Source of the DNA: Verrucomicrobium sp. BvORR034
GTDB lineage: Bacteria; Verrucomicrobiota; Verrucomicrobiia; Verrucomicrobiales; Verrucomicrobiaceae
Direction: 5' to 3'
Assembly: GCF_000739635.1 (NCBI RefSeq)
Contig: NZ_BATQ01000171.1
Span: 79,528 to 143,527 of the forward strand
Length of the DNA: 64,000 nucleotides
Positions 1-8,604 of this stretch are shown in pieces. The position numbers were made by a program, and so were the translations under genes. A model generated the notes under the pieces. The model made no database searches. It saw only the letters and a program-made list of their open reading frames with translations, and was not told where the DNA came from. Positions within the stretch are counted from its first letter, which is position 1. Each line of letters begins with the position of its first letter.

Positions 1-861
1 GTTCCCATCCTTGCCAATGGTGCGCGGATCGTGTGGGCGGACATCAATCCCAAGACTGGCAACCTCTGCCCTAAGAGTGTGGCGGAAAAGATCACGCCGA
101 AAACCAAGGCGATCGTTTGCGTGGACTGGGGTGGCTATCCCTGCGACTTTACCGAGCTGCGTGCCATCGCGGATCAGCACAAGATCGCCCTCATTGAAGA
201 CGCTGCCCACGCCTTTGGTGCCACCTACAAGAACCAGAAGATGGCGGCACTCCCTGACTTTACCACTTTCTCCTTCCAGGCGATCAAACACGTCACGACC
301 GTGGATGGGGGAGCCCTCATCTGCCGGTCGGAAGAGGACTACAAACGGGGCAAGCTATTGAGGTGGTACGGAATCGACCGCGACGTCCCCCGGAAGGACT
401 TCCGCTGCGAAGAGGATGTCCTTGAATTCGGCTACAAATTCCACATGAACGACGTGGCCGCGAGCATCGGTGTTGCCCAGCTCGACCACGCGGCCCGCAT
501 CGTGGGTGCCCACCAGAAGAACGGCGAAACGTACCGGGCGGCTTTCGCCGGGCGCGAAGAGAGTGGACTGGAGTTGCTGGACTACAAGGACGACCGCAAA
601 TCCGCCTTCTGGCTCTTCACCATGCTGGTGGACAATCGCGAGGAGTTCATGAAGTTCATGGCGGAGCGCGGCATCACCGTCTCCCAGGTTCATGCCAGGA
701 ACGACCGCCACACTGTATTCCGCGATTTCCAGACGGAGCTCCCCGGTGTCGATGCCTTCTCCACCCGCCAGGTCAACCTCCCCGTGGGGTGGTGGCTCAA
801 GGAGGATCAGGTCCAGCACATCATCAGCACGGTGGACGAGTTCTTTCCTAAATCCCGATGA
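1..861 (+). CDS. DegT/DnrJ/EryC1/StrS-family aminotransferase, 5' end outside the window
   Basis: PLP-dependent sugar aminotransferase of the type that makes amino-deoxy sugars for LPS or surface glycans. The reading frame is open from base 1, so the N-terminus lies upstream. The visible 286 residues include the family-like stretch VPILANGARIVWADINPKTG and the Schiff-base lysine region FQAIKHVTTVDGGA (Lys about residue 96 of the visible part), followed by the C-terminal small domain with RQVNLPVGWWL. The stop overlaps the start of the next gene (ATGA), so the two are translationally coupled. Family is secure; the sugar substrate cannot be read from sequence. Confidence 0.9.
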   Translation, partial: VPILANGARIVWADINPKTGNLCPKSVAEKITPKTKAIVCVDWGGYPCDFTELRAIADQHKIALIEDAAHAFGATYKNQKMAALPDFTTFSFQAIKHVTTVDGGALICRSEEDYKRGKLLRWYGIDRDVPRKDFRCEEDVLEFGYKFHMNDVAASIGVAQLDHAARIVGAHQKNGETYRAAFAGREESGLELLDYKDDRKSAFWLFTMLVDNREEFMKFMAERGITVSQVHARNDRHTVFRDFQTELPGVDAFSTRQVNLPVGWWLKEDQVQHIISTVDEFFPKSR

Positions 862-1334
862 ACGACGTCCGTATTGAGGAAATGGCGTCCCTGGCTGACG
901 CCCTGGCGGTGGCGCGGATCCGCAATGACTGCCGGGAGTGGTTGACCAACTTCACCGGCCACATCAGCCCCCTCACTCAGGCGCGCTGGTGGAAGAGGAA
1001 ATACTCCCGGCAGGCCCCAAAGAACTACTTCGTCTGGCTGGCCAGAACTCCGGAGGGCATACCCTGTGCCTACGCCGCCCTGGCTTACGAGCCGGAGGGG
1101 GGCCTTCTCACCGTGTGCGTGTCCCCCGAGTTCCGCCGTCAGGGGCTCGGCGTGGATTTGCTCAACTTCCTCAGGCGTCAGGACTGGCCGCCGCTGGTGC
1201 CGCGAAAACTGGTGGCCGTGGTCCGCAACGACAACGAGAGATCCCTGAATCTGCACAAGAAGCTGGGATTTCAGTTTACCGGGAACGACTCTCCCACCCT
1301 TATGCGTTTTGAACTGGGTCTCGACGCCGCCTGA
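858..1334 (+). CDS. GNAT-family N-acetyltransferase
   Basis: 158-residue acetyl-CoA dependent N-acetyltransferase. Motif A (acetyl-CoA pyrophosphate binding) is visible as VSPEFRRQGLGVDLLNFL near residues 90-107, followed by the NLHKKLGFQFTG motif B-type ending. Its ATG overlaps the stop of the upstream aminotransferase, which suggests that it acetylates the amino sugar made by that enzyme, as in dTDP-amino-sugar pathways; this is inference from context. Substrate specificity is otherwise open. Confidence 0.8.
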   Translation: MNDVRIEEMASLADALAVARIRNDCREWLTNFTGHISPLTQARWWKRKYSRQAPKNYFVWLARTPEGIPCAYAALAYEPEGGLLTVCVSPEFRRQGLGVDLLNFLRRQDWPPLVPRKLVAVVRNDNERSLNLHKKLGFQFTGNDSPTLMRFELGLDAA

Positions 1335-1348
1335 CCTGCCGCTGCCAG

Positions 1349-2455
1349 ATGAACATCCATCAGTACTTCGATGCCGTGGGCGAGGATGATCTCACGATCA
1401 TTTCGGTCTCCTTTCGTTCCGCTTCCCTTCTGCGACAAAATCTGGCGTTGACCCGGAAGCTCAATCCGGACACGCGGGTTCACTGGATGGTGGTGCAAAA
1501 CACGCCCGCCCCGGACAACGCATCAGACCTTCAGGAAGACGACCCGGACTTCTATGTCATTCCCGGCCCTCGCATCACAAAACGCGAGAAGTCGAACGTC
1601 GGCTACGGATCCTTCCACCACGGCAAGGCGCTCAACATGGCCCTGTCCTACGCCATCACCAGCCACATCCTCCTGCTCGATCCCGATTGCTTCATCGTAA
1701 AGGACCGATGGATCCGTGAGGTGCCCGCGCTGATGAGGCGCAAGCAATTCTGCTTCTGGGGCACCCCCTATCACCCCGAGCGGTTGAATGCGTACAATGT
1801 CTTTGGTCGGACCTACATGTATTTCCCCACGGCGATTTGCATGTTCATCGACCGGGCAAGGCTTCAGAAGAACCTGCACTTCGGCCTGGATTTCACTCCA
1901 CCTGTGCGGGGCAAGATCAATTCCTTCACGTACCGGGACCGCATCCTGAACGCCGCCAAGAGCAGCCGCTCATCCGTTGGCAAAGCCATCGCCATCACGC
2001 GAGAAGCAGGCATCAGGGGGCTTGTTGACATGTTCCGGCTTACCAATCTCAAATGGGCTTGGGACAAGCGTCCAGACATTGGCCACCTCGTGTACGAGCA
2101 GTATCACAAGAAGGTCAAAGTCGGGTACACTGCCATGCACTACTCGCGCCCGTTCCCCGCCTGGTTCAAGCTGCTCAAGGCTCTGGTTCCCCAGCACTGC
2201 ACCGCCTACCCCAAGCGCAACCACTACTGGACCAAGCAAACGTTCGCCATGCTCCCTCCTGAAGTTCACGAGCGTTGGGAACAGTTCTTCATACGGGATG
2301 AACCCTTTGCCTTCCACCTCGGCAAGGTCACTTACAATCCGCACAAATCGGATGCAGCCCTCCTCGCCGAGGTCTTGAGCAAACAGTTCGGCCTCGAATT
2401 TGAAGTCGCAAGCAAGCCAGAGGCCAATAAGCTTGAGTTGTCCAAAGTTGGGTAA
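1349..2455 (+). CDS. Glycosyltransferase (family 2-like, GT-A fold)
   Basis: 368-residue cytosolic protein starting 14 bases after the GNAT gene. The N-terminus (LTIISVSFRSASLLRQNLAL) and the segment HILLLDPDCFIVKD, which supplies a D-x-D type metal/nucleotide-sugar site, are typical of GT-A glycosyltransferases. The region between about residues 190 and 320 has no motif I recognise. Context with an aminotransferase and acetyltransferase fits transfer of an acetylated amino sugar onto a surface glycan. Donor and acceptor are unknown. Confidence 0.75.
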   Translation: MNIHQYFDAVGEDDLTIISVSFRSASLLRQNLALTRKLNPDTRVHWMVVQNTPAPDNASDLQEDDPDFYVIPGPRITKREKSNVGYGSFHHGKALNMALSYAITSHILLLDPDCFIVKDRWIREVPALMRRKQFCFWGTPYHPERLNAYNVFGRTYMYFPTAICMFIDRARLQKNLHFGLDFTPPVRGKINSFTYRDRILNAAKSSRSSVGKAIAITREAGIRGLVDMFRLTNLKWAWDKRPDIGHLVYEQYHKKVKVGYTAMHYSRPFPAWFKLLKALVPQHCTAYPKRNHYWTKQTFAMLPPEVHERWEQFFIRDEPFAFHLGKVTYNPHKSDAALLAEVLSKQFGLEFEVASKPEANKLELSKVG

Positions 2456-2569
2456 GCAAGTCCGCTGCGGCGCGGGAATCTTCCGCCGACGTGGGATGGT
2501 GTGGCGGAGAGACGTGACACCATCTCCGTCGCTCTTGCCTCAACCGGACTCTGCGAGCGTGTTTCAGGC

Positions 2570-2644
2570 GTAGTCCGATTGTCCCAACCGGCTCAGTCGC
2601 CACAGGGACTTACGCCCAAAGCACCGATCCCATTTCCCGCAGTC
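2570..2644 (+). repeat. Copy 1 of a degenerate intergenic repeat (partner at 38086-38160)
   Basis: The two copies share GTAGTCCGA at one end, CAGTCGCC in the middle and a block close to CACCGATCCCATTTCCCGCAG at the other end, with small gaps between. Both lie outside genes and both lie within 250 bases of a palindromic repeat, so they may be parts of one composite element. Confidence 0.6.
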
Positions 2645-2743
2645 AGCACGCCTCTGCCCCGCCCTCACGACACGGACGACATGAGATCACGGTCAGCCAA
2701 TCCGCGGCCCAAAGCTGATCTCAGAATGGGATTTCTAACACAG

Positions 2744-2780
2744 CCCAATGTTGACGAGCCTCAAGCGAGTTTACATTGGG
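2744..2780 (+). repeat. Palindromic REP-like repeat, copy 1
   Basis: 37-base imperfect palindrome: outer arms CCCAATGT and ACATTGGG are complementary, and the centre carries ACGAGCCTCAAGCGAGT. It is preceded by GGGATTTCTAACACAG, which resembles the sequence before the copy at 4074. Confidence 0.75.
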
Positions 2781-3052
2781 GTCTTGCTGTGACCAAAGGT
2801 CAGGTGTGAAGGCCAACAGTGTTTGCTCCAAAGATTCGCCCAAAAAAGAATCCATTTCGGCCGCAACAGATGCGCGCTCCGACGTTATGTCGCCATCGCC
2901 ATCCACTTCACGCATTCACGGACTACAACACATTCATCTTCTCCCTTTTCACTGTTTCACCTTACAATCCTCACACCAAAATTCCTGATTCAAATCGCCT
3001 GCCCCGCGGAAATGATCCATTCCCCAAGCCCATGCGATCCCCTCCCACAATC

Positions 3053-3410
3053 ATGCGTCGCAACTTCTCAACCTGGTATTCTCTGGCCTCCTTGTGCCTG
3101 ACACTTTCAGCCACCTTGCTTCTTATCGCCTTCGCCATAAACCGATATGACTGCCCCAACACCTCTTTGGAAGTCCGCTACACAGGGATCTTGTTGATTC
3201 CCACGGCATACGCACTTTTCGCCCCGATTTTCCAACGAACCCCGGCTGCGCAGCCTGGCTTGTTCAGCTTGGTTGAGCTTGCTTCTCACCCTTGTAGTCG
3301 TGGACCGTTTCAATTTCATTGTGGAACGACTGGAGTGGCTTGCCCGGGGAGCACCGCCCTCGGGAACGCCCCCATGGAAGGTCCCATACAGAGAAGTCCA
3401 AGACCGTTGA
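3053..3410 (+). pseudogene. Apparently frameshifted small membrane protein (three helices)
   Basis: The frame opening at the ATG at 3053 encodes two hydrophobic helices (WYSLASLCLTLSATLLLIAF and YTGILLIPTAYALFAPIF). Near 3230-3260 coding character moves to the +1 frame, which gives a third hydrophobic helix (LACSAWLSLLLTLVVV) and a plausible cytosolic tail ending VPYREVQDR at the TGA at 3408-3410. Read in one frame, the later part is Pro/Ser/Cys-rich nonsense. The simplest reading is a one-base indel in a gene for a roughly 118-residue inner-membrane protein. No family is recognised. Chance cannot be excluded. Confidence 0.4.
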
Positions 3411-3938
3411 CTATTTTTCAGCAAACCTCGTAGTACCGCGAACCAACGCTAGCCACCACCATCGAGAAGCCTGCGAATCCCACGTTTCAGTTGTTGAACC
3501 AACGCGGCAGTCAATTGATGAGATAGGCTCAGATTCCCAGCAGCACAGCTCGATGTCGCATTCGCAATGTCTGAAACTGACCCGCATCAATGAGCACCGG
3601 ACAGACCCCGCCTCCGGGGCTAATATATTCCTTGCAGCGTCAATAACCGATCAGAATCGGAGCAGACGCTTCAGCGAGTGCCTGCCAAGGAACCTCTGTA
3701 GCGAAACGCAGTCTGGCGATCTCTCAAAATGGCCTTTGCCTGAGAAGCTTGGGGAGCGCACGCATCCCTGCGTTCTGTTTCCGGCATCTTGCCGGGAACG
3801 TCAGTTATCGGGTGGCCTCGCGAGGTGCAACCAAACATTCATGCAACATCGCATTCGAGCGACGTGGAGGCGTTGAAGGTGGTGGAGGAAAAGCGCATGC
3901 TGTTGGCCTTCCCACCTGAGTATCATCGTTGGACAGCA

Positions 3939-3975
3939 CCCAACGTAGACTCGCTGGAAGCTCGCCAACGTTGGG
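3939..3975 (-). repeat. Palindromic REP-like repeat, copy 2 (reverse orientation)
   Basis: Outer arms CCCAACGT and ACGTTGGG are perfectly complementary; the centre contains two CTCGC blocks. It is reversed relative to the other four copies. Directly after it comes CTTGTAGCCCCATCCTCTTC, matching the sequence that follows the copy at 37863. Confidence 0.8.
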
Positions 3976-4073
3976 CTTGTAGCCCCATCCTCTTCGAGGA
4001 AGAACTTCGACTGAACCCGTGGAAGGCGTCGGTTCAGTCCGCAGTTTATCCTCGAAGGGGATATCTAGCACAG
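3976..4073. repeat. Spacer of a head-to-head repeat pair, with two further hairpins
   Basis: Between palindromes 3939-3975 and 4074-4112 lie a short hairpin around CCTCTTCGAGGA (3990-4001) and an inverted repeat GACTGAAC...GTTCAGTC (about 4010-4038). Part of this spacer (to about 4012) recurs after the copy at 37863, so the whole 174 bases may be one composite (BIME-like) unit. Confidence 0.55.
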
Positions 4074-4112
4074 CCCAGTGGTTGGACGAGCCTTAAGCGA
4101 GTCAACCCTGGG
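4074..4112 (+). repeat. Palindromic REP-like repeat, copy 3
   Basis: CCCAGTGGTTGGACGAGCC at the left and GCGAGTCAACCCTGGG at the right form the imperfect palindrome. The preceding bases GGGATATCTAGCACAG match those before copy 1. Confidence 0.75.
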
Positions 4113-4213
4113 TACCTCCGCAGAGTATGATCAGGTGGGGAGGCCTACAGCATCCACTTTCTCCCCACCGCCATCAACACCTCCACGCCAGGCGGATGCG
4201 ATCTCATGTGTTG

Positions 4214-4250
4214 CCTGACGTTGGTGAGCCTCAAGCGAGCCTACGTCGGG
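4214..4250 (+). repeat. Palindromic REP-like repeat, copy 4
   Basis: Same architecture: arms CCTGACGT and ACGTCGGG, centre GAGCCTCAAGCGAGC. It lies 128 bases before the start of the frameshifted nuclease gene. Confidence 0.75.
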
Positions 4251-4377
4251 AAAACATCACGAATTGCTACGCCGAAAGAGTTGCGGCAGTCTCGCTGCCG
4301 GGTGGAAACGGAACGGGGCACCAGAAAGCATTGGCACTTCTTGTTCGACCAGTAGATTTAGGAGACCTGCTCTTCCC

Positions 4378-5090
4378 ATGATCGCCACCTACGTCCTGGT
4401 TGACTATGAAAACGCCAGCCAGCCCGGTTACCCGACCTGGCGAAGGCCCGGCACAAGGTCCTTGTCTTCCTGGGAAGGAACCAAGACACGGTGTCTCTGG
4501 AACTGGCAACCGCCCTTCAAATGCTTGGGGCGAACGGCGAGTACGTGCGCGCCCCAGGGGAGGGGCAACAGGCACTCGATCTTCACATCGCCTACTACTT
4601 GGGCAAGATCACGTGCGACAATCCTCATTCCCCTATCCATGTCGTCTCCAATGATTCGCGGTTCGATCCCCTGATCGAGCACCTGAGGAACAAACATCAA
4701 GCTGCCGTATCTCGCAGCGAAAGTCTCGATGCCGTAATCGCAGCACAGACACTCATCCCTCTCCCGCTTGAAAGGCTCCTCGAATCAGTCGAACATTGGT
4801 TGAGCAATCAATCACATCACGGCCCTCGCACCCTCCCCAGGCTGCACAACAGCCTGAAATCCTTTCTGCCCAAGCCCGTCACCAAAGCAGAGCGCCAGCT
4901 CATTATCACTGCACTGCGGGAGCGGGGGCATTTTTTCATCGAGGGGAACAAGCTTGTCTGGCCCAAGGCCGCTACCGTTCCATTGCAACGCCTCACCGAT
5001 CCAACCACATGGCAACCGGACAACGAATCCGCTGAACCTCATGACGCCGATGCGGCACCGAGTTGGGATGACGACAATATTCCGTTTTGA
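4378..5090 (+). pseudogene. NYN/PIN-like-domain protein with a one-base frameshift
   Basis: The frame opening at the ATG at 4378 (AGGAG at 4360-4364, 13 bases upstream) reads MIATYVLVDYENASQPG and then turns to nonsense. From about 4416 the -1 frame reads QPARLPDLAKARHKVLVFLG and continues as good coding to the TGA at 5088-5090. Inserting one base after 4414 (GAAAACGTCCAG instead of GAAAACGCCAG) joins the frames as VDYENVQPARLPDLAKARHK. The restored protein of about 237 residues has the VDxEN motif of NYN (PIN-fold) ribonuclease domains, a FDPLIEHL motif, and a C-terminal winged-helix-like part. It is either a pseudogene or a sequencing error. A GTG at 4491 could start a 199-residue remnant lacking the first catalytic Asp. 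Confidence 0.75.
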
Positions 5091-5168
5091 CACCTCCCAG
5101 AGAGACGGTTGCAGGATTAACCATCACACCGCTGAAAAGTCCCCTTCCACCTCGCGTATGTCTGCCTC

Positions 5169-6158
5169 ATGCGCGCACCTCATTTTCTCTGGCTCGTCGT
5201 CGCTCTCGCCGCCAGCCTTCCCGTGCAGGGCTCTGCCCAGGAGCCCTCCCCAGTCCCTGACGCTAAGCCCATTCCGCTGGTGCAGGTGACGCCGCTGCCG
5301 GACTACCAGGCGTCTTTCACCTTTCGTGGTCATGAACTGACCCGCTTCCGTTTCGATCCGGCTGCGAAACGCCCCTTCTGGTATCCCGCCCAGACCTCCC
5401 TGGCTCCTTCTGTGATTCGCATGGGGCATCCGCATGATGCCCACGGCCACCGTCATCACTACGGCATCTGGATCACCCACAATGCCGTGAGCGGCGTCAA
5501 CTTCTGGGCAGACGAGCACGGCAAGGGCAACGGCAGCATCCGACATCAAAAAGTGCTGGGTTGCTGGGACGGGGATGAATCTGCCATGATGATGACACTC
5601 AATCACTGGGTGAACGAGGAGGATGGAAAGGTCCTGCTCATAGAAAAGCGCCACATGGAGATCCGTCCGGCGCCCGATGCCAGCTCCTGGCTGCTCATTG
5701 TGGACAGTGAATTCCTCGCTCCCAAAGGACAAACCACCACGTTGGAAGGCAGCGGCTTCGGCCTCATGAGCGCCCGCATGGCCAAATCCATCGGTGTGCA
5801 CGACGGCGGCGGGCGTATTCTCAACTCCGAAGGCCAGGTGAATGAGGAGCAGATTTTCCGCAAACCCGCCCGCTGGTGCGACTACAGCGGCCGCCTCACG
5901 GCAGACGGCTTCGCCGGCATCACCCTGATGAACCATCCGGGCAATCCAAATCATCCAACCGCCTACCACGTGAGGAACGATGGTTGGATGTGCAACGCCC
6001 TGTCCCTTGAAAAGCCCGTCGCTGTAGGAGATGCCTCTCCGCTGCACGTGCGGCATGGACTGTGGGTCCATGAGGGCGTGCCAGATCAGCGTCGCTGCGA
6101 GTCCATGTGGGCCGACTTTGTGAAATTGCCGCTCCCAGACATGGCCAAAAAGCCCTAA
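5169..6158 (+). CDS. DUF6807 (PmoA-like) family exported protein
   Basis: 329 residues with a Sec signal peptide (MRAPHFLWLVVALAASLPVQ, cleavage after about residue 23). The body carries the His-rich segment HPHDAHGHRHHYGIWITH followed by NFW, characteristic of the DUF6807 family, which Pfam named PmoA after a methane-oxygenase annotation that is probably not its real role in PVC bacteria. These proteins usually accompany sugar or polysaccharide catabolism genes. Single gene here, 78 bases after the frameshifted nuclease. Family fairly sure, biochemical role unknown. Confidence 0.8.
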   Translation: MRAPHFLWLVVALAASLPVQGSAQEPSPVPDAKPIPLVQVTPLPDYQASFTFRGHELTRFRFDPAAKRPFWYPAQTSLAPSVIRMGHPHDAHGHRHHYGIWITHNAVSGVNFWADEHGKGNGSIRHQKVLGCWDGDESAMMMTLNHWVNEEDGKVLLIEKRHMEIRPAPDASSWLLIVDSEFLAPKGQTTTLEGSGFGLMSARMAKSIGVHDGGGRILNSEGQVNEEQIFRKPARWCDYSGRLTADGFAGITLMNHPGNPNHPTAYHVRNDGWMCNALSLEKPVAVGDASPLHVRHGLWVHEGVPDQRRCESMWADFVKLPLPDMAKKP

Positions 6159-6236
6159 ACCATTGAGATTGCTTGATTCGCACTTGGCAAGGTGGAGGTG
6201 CCACAGGTAGAGTTTTTCTTGATTTGATCCAATAGA

Positions 6237-8354
6237 ATGGCAGGACGGTATAAATTCCTCGAAGAGCTCGGCAAAGGCGGGGCGGGTGCGGTGTTCAAAG
6301 CGTACGACACCCAGCTCGATCGCTATGTCGCCATCAAACGTCTCTTCACGAAGGCAGAGATGGAGCAGTCCGACGCCCATTCTGGCGGCCTGCGTAAGGA
6401 GGCGGGCTCCCTCGCCACCCTGCAACACCCCAACATCGTCTCCATCTTCGACCTCAGCAGTGATGACGAGGGGTTCTTCATGGTCATGGAGCTCGTGGAA
6501 GGCGAGACCCTGGCCGACTGGATTGCCAACGGGCCAATGAACTTGGGCGATTTCCAGGAACTGGCCTCCCAGACCATGGAGGCCGTGCTGGCGGCTCACA
6601 GCCTCAGCTTGCTGCACCGGGACCTCAAACCGGAGAACATCAAGGTGCAGCGCCTGCCCGGCGGTCGCATCCAGGTCAAGGTCTTAGACTTCGGCCTCGC
6701 CCGTCTTTCCTACGGTGCCAAGAAGATGACGGAGGACCAGCTGGGCAACATCATGGGGTCCATCTACTACATGGCTCCCGAGCAATTCCTGCGCAAGCCG
6801 CTGGACGGTCGTGCCGATCTGTACGCCCTGGGTTGCGTGTATTACCAGGCACTCTGCGGCCACCGCCCCTACACCGACGCTACCGTGCAGGGCATCATGA
6901 ACATGCACCTGGAACATCGGGTGCATCCTCTAAAGACCCTGGCTCCACGCCTGCCCGACCCGATCTGTGACTGGGTGATGTGGCTGATCAATCTCGAACC
7001 CAACGACCGGCCGGCCAATGCCTCCGAGGCCCTCAGAACGTTGCGGGATCTCGCTTCCGCCGGTTGGTTCAGTGAAACTCCCGTCGCTGTCGCGGAGGCC
7101 ATTCCCATGGCCGTCCCCGTGGGCGGCGGATCCGTAACTGGCCCGCTGCGAGGCTCCACCACGCAGAGCATGGCGCGCCCACCCACGGGCAGCGTTTCCC
7201 AGCGGCTGACCGCCAATGTGCCCAAGCGCACCACCGGCCTGCAACCCCGGCGTCCAGGTGTGAACCCTCCCGGTCCGGGTGCCCCGGGTTCACTGTCCAA
7301 CGCCTCCACCATCGTTGCCGCCCGCAAGCCCAAGACGGATGACGAGGATGCAGGCGGCGGCGTGCCCAAGTGGGTGTACCCGCTTGCTGGTCTCGCGGTC
7401 ATCGGCCTCATCTGGGGTGTCTGGCCAAAAGGCAAGCCTCAGAATCCGGCCAAGCCCCCGCCCAAGGTGCAGTCTGGCACCACCACCAGCGCCCCCTCCA
7501 CTCCTGCGCCAACAGCCACCCTGCCTTCGCGTCCGGCAGATTTCATCGTTCCCGGGAGTATTCTCCAATATCGGGCCGGTGAGAAGATGGAAGCCATTGG
7601 CGCACCTGGGAAACCCGCCGCACTGAACTCTCAGATCAAGTCCTGGGGCGATCTGCAACCACAGAGCGGCGAGGGTGCCATGGAGACCTTTGATGGTCAG
7701 GCCGCCTACGCCCCCACCCTGGTCTTTGACAAACCCGCCGGACTGAAGGCTGGCCTGAACGTGCTGCGCTTCGCCACAGGCCAGGGCATGATGCATAGCA
7801 TGCCCAAAGGGACGACCAACAGTCGCGACTATCCTTTTGGTGAGGGTAGCGCCAATAAAGGCGTCACCATCATCATGCTGGTGCGCCCCGCCATCTACGG
7901 CAAAGAGATCCGGTGCTTCCGCCTCCGTACCGAGGACAACAAGAACTACATCAACGTCCGGGCTTACCCCAACAATGAATGGCGTCTCGGGGTTCGTGCG
8001 GGCAACACCAGTCGCGAGGCCAAGGTAACCAACCGCAGCACGAAGCAATACAGCCTCGTGGGGGTTACTTGGGACACCGCAGTCAACAAAGCCGTCATCA
8101 ATGTGAGGTCCGAAGATGGCACCAAGGGACGTGCCGAAGTGGACACTCCAAAGGAAACGGTAGGCGTTCTCAACGATCTGCGGATCGGAGACTTCACCAC
8201 CGATGCCGCGAAGCCGGTGGCCCCGGAGGACAAATTCTCAGGGGATGTCGTCGAGTTGGTTGTGTGGCCCTTCGCCATGGGCTGGGAGGACCGCACCGCC
8301 CAGGAGATGAAGTTCATGCAGTATTACTTCGAGAACCCCGGTCCCCGGTATTGA
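6237..8354 (+). CDS. Transmembrane Ser/Thr protein kinase (Hanks type) with LamG-like tail
   Basis: 705 residues. The N-terminal 280 residues form a complete kinase: glycine loop GKGGAGAV (12-19), ATP lysine in AIKRL (Lys34), catalytic loop HRDLKPEN, DFGLA and the APEQ activation-segment end. A Pro/Ser/Thr-rich linker (about 290-370) leads to one membrane helix (WVYPLAGLAVIGLIWGVW), then another Pro/Thr-rich linker and about 270 residues outside the membrane, which look like a concanavalin/LamG beta-sandwich (LVGVTWDTAVNKAVINV). Likely a sensor kinase whose external domain binds a polymer or surface ligand. Monocistronic; substrates unknown. Kinase call is secure, LamG call moderate. Confidence 0.88.
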   Translation: MAGRYKFLEELGKGGAGAVFKAYDTQLDRYVAIKRLFTKAEMEQSDAHSGGLRKEAGSLATLQHPNIVSIFDLSSDDEGFFMVMELVEGETLADWIANGPMNLGDFQELASQTMEAVLAAHSLSLLHRDLKPENIKVQRLPGGRIQVKVLDFGLARLSYGAKKMTEDQLGNIMGSIYYMAPEQFLRKPLDGRADLYALGCVYYQALCGHRPYTDATVQGIMNMHLEHRVHPLKTLAPRLPDPICDWVMWLINLEPNDRPANASEALRTLRDLASAGWFSETPVAVAEAIPMAVPVGGGSVTGPLRGSTTQSMARPPTGSVSQRLTANVPKRTTGLQPRRPGVNPPGPGAPGSLSNASTIVAARKPKTDDEDAGGGVPKWVYPLAGLAVIGLIWGVWPKGKPQNPAKPPPKVQSGTTTSAPSTPAPTATLPSRPADFIVPGSILQYRAGEKMEAIGAPGKPAALNSQIKSWGDLQPQSGEGAMETFDGQAAYAPTLVFDKPAGLKAGLNVLRFATGQGMMHSMPKGTTNSRDYPFGEGSANKGVTIIMLVRPAIYGKEIRCFRLRTEDNKNYINVRAYPNNEWRLGVRAGNTSREAKVTNRSTKQYSLVGVTWDTAVNKAVINVRSEDGTKGRAEVDTPKETVGVLNDLRIGDFTTDAAKPVAPEDKFSGDVVELVVWPFAMGWEDRTAQEMKFMQYYFENPGPRY

Positions 8355-8604
8355 GGGAGCAAGGGCCGCTGTTGCAGCCATAGGTGGAGCATCGGATGAT
8401 GCGCGGCGCGTTTGTCCTGCAGTTCAATACCCCCCGCTTCCCTTCGACTCCCAGAGTAGAAGAACCGTCTCGGTTCTTGCTCCTCAAACCCCAGCGAACC
8501 CAAGAGCCAGGACGGATCTTCTACTTTGCCGCCCCCACCACCCCAGGTCTCGCATCTTTCTATCTTGAGTCTTCTCATTGGCTGGCCAGTGTGTCCCCAG
8601 CCCC

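Larger units (their letters stand above)
2456..4377. other. Gene-poor, repeat-rich intergenic stretch
   Basis: About 1.9 kb without a convincing intact gene. It contains four copies of a palindromic repeat, part of a longer repeat shared with 38.1 kb, and an apparently frameshifted small membrane-protein gene (3053-3410). The only long open frame (3319-3876) has no recognisable motif and unusual composition. The stretch looks like a zone of repeat insertion and gene decay. Confidence 0.7.

Noticed and set aside
3319..3876. 185-codon open frame
   Set aside because: Unusual composition, no helix or motif pattern, crosses the frameshifted membrane gene's end.
5124..6617. A 497-codon minus-strand frame
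   Set aside because: Opposite the DUF6807 and kinase genes; no motif.
8460..8478. Hairpin AAGAACCG-TCT-CGGTTCTT behind the kinase gene as a terminator
   Set aside because: Stem is acceptable but no U-run follows; left unassigned.
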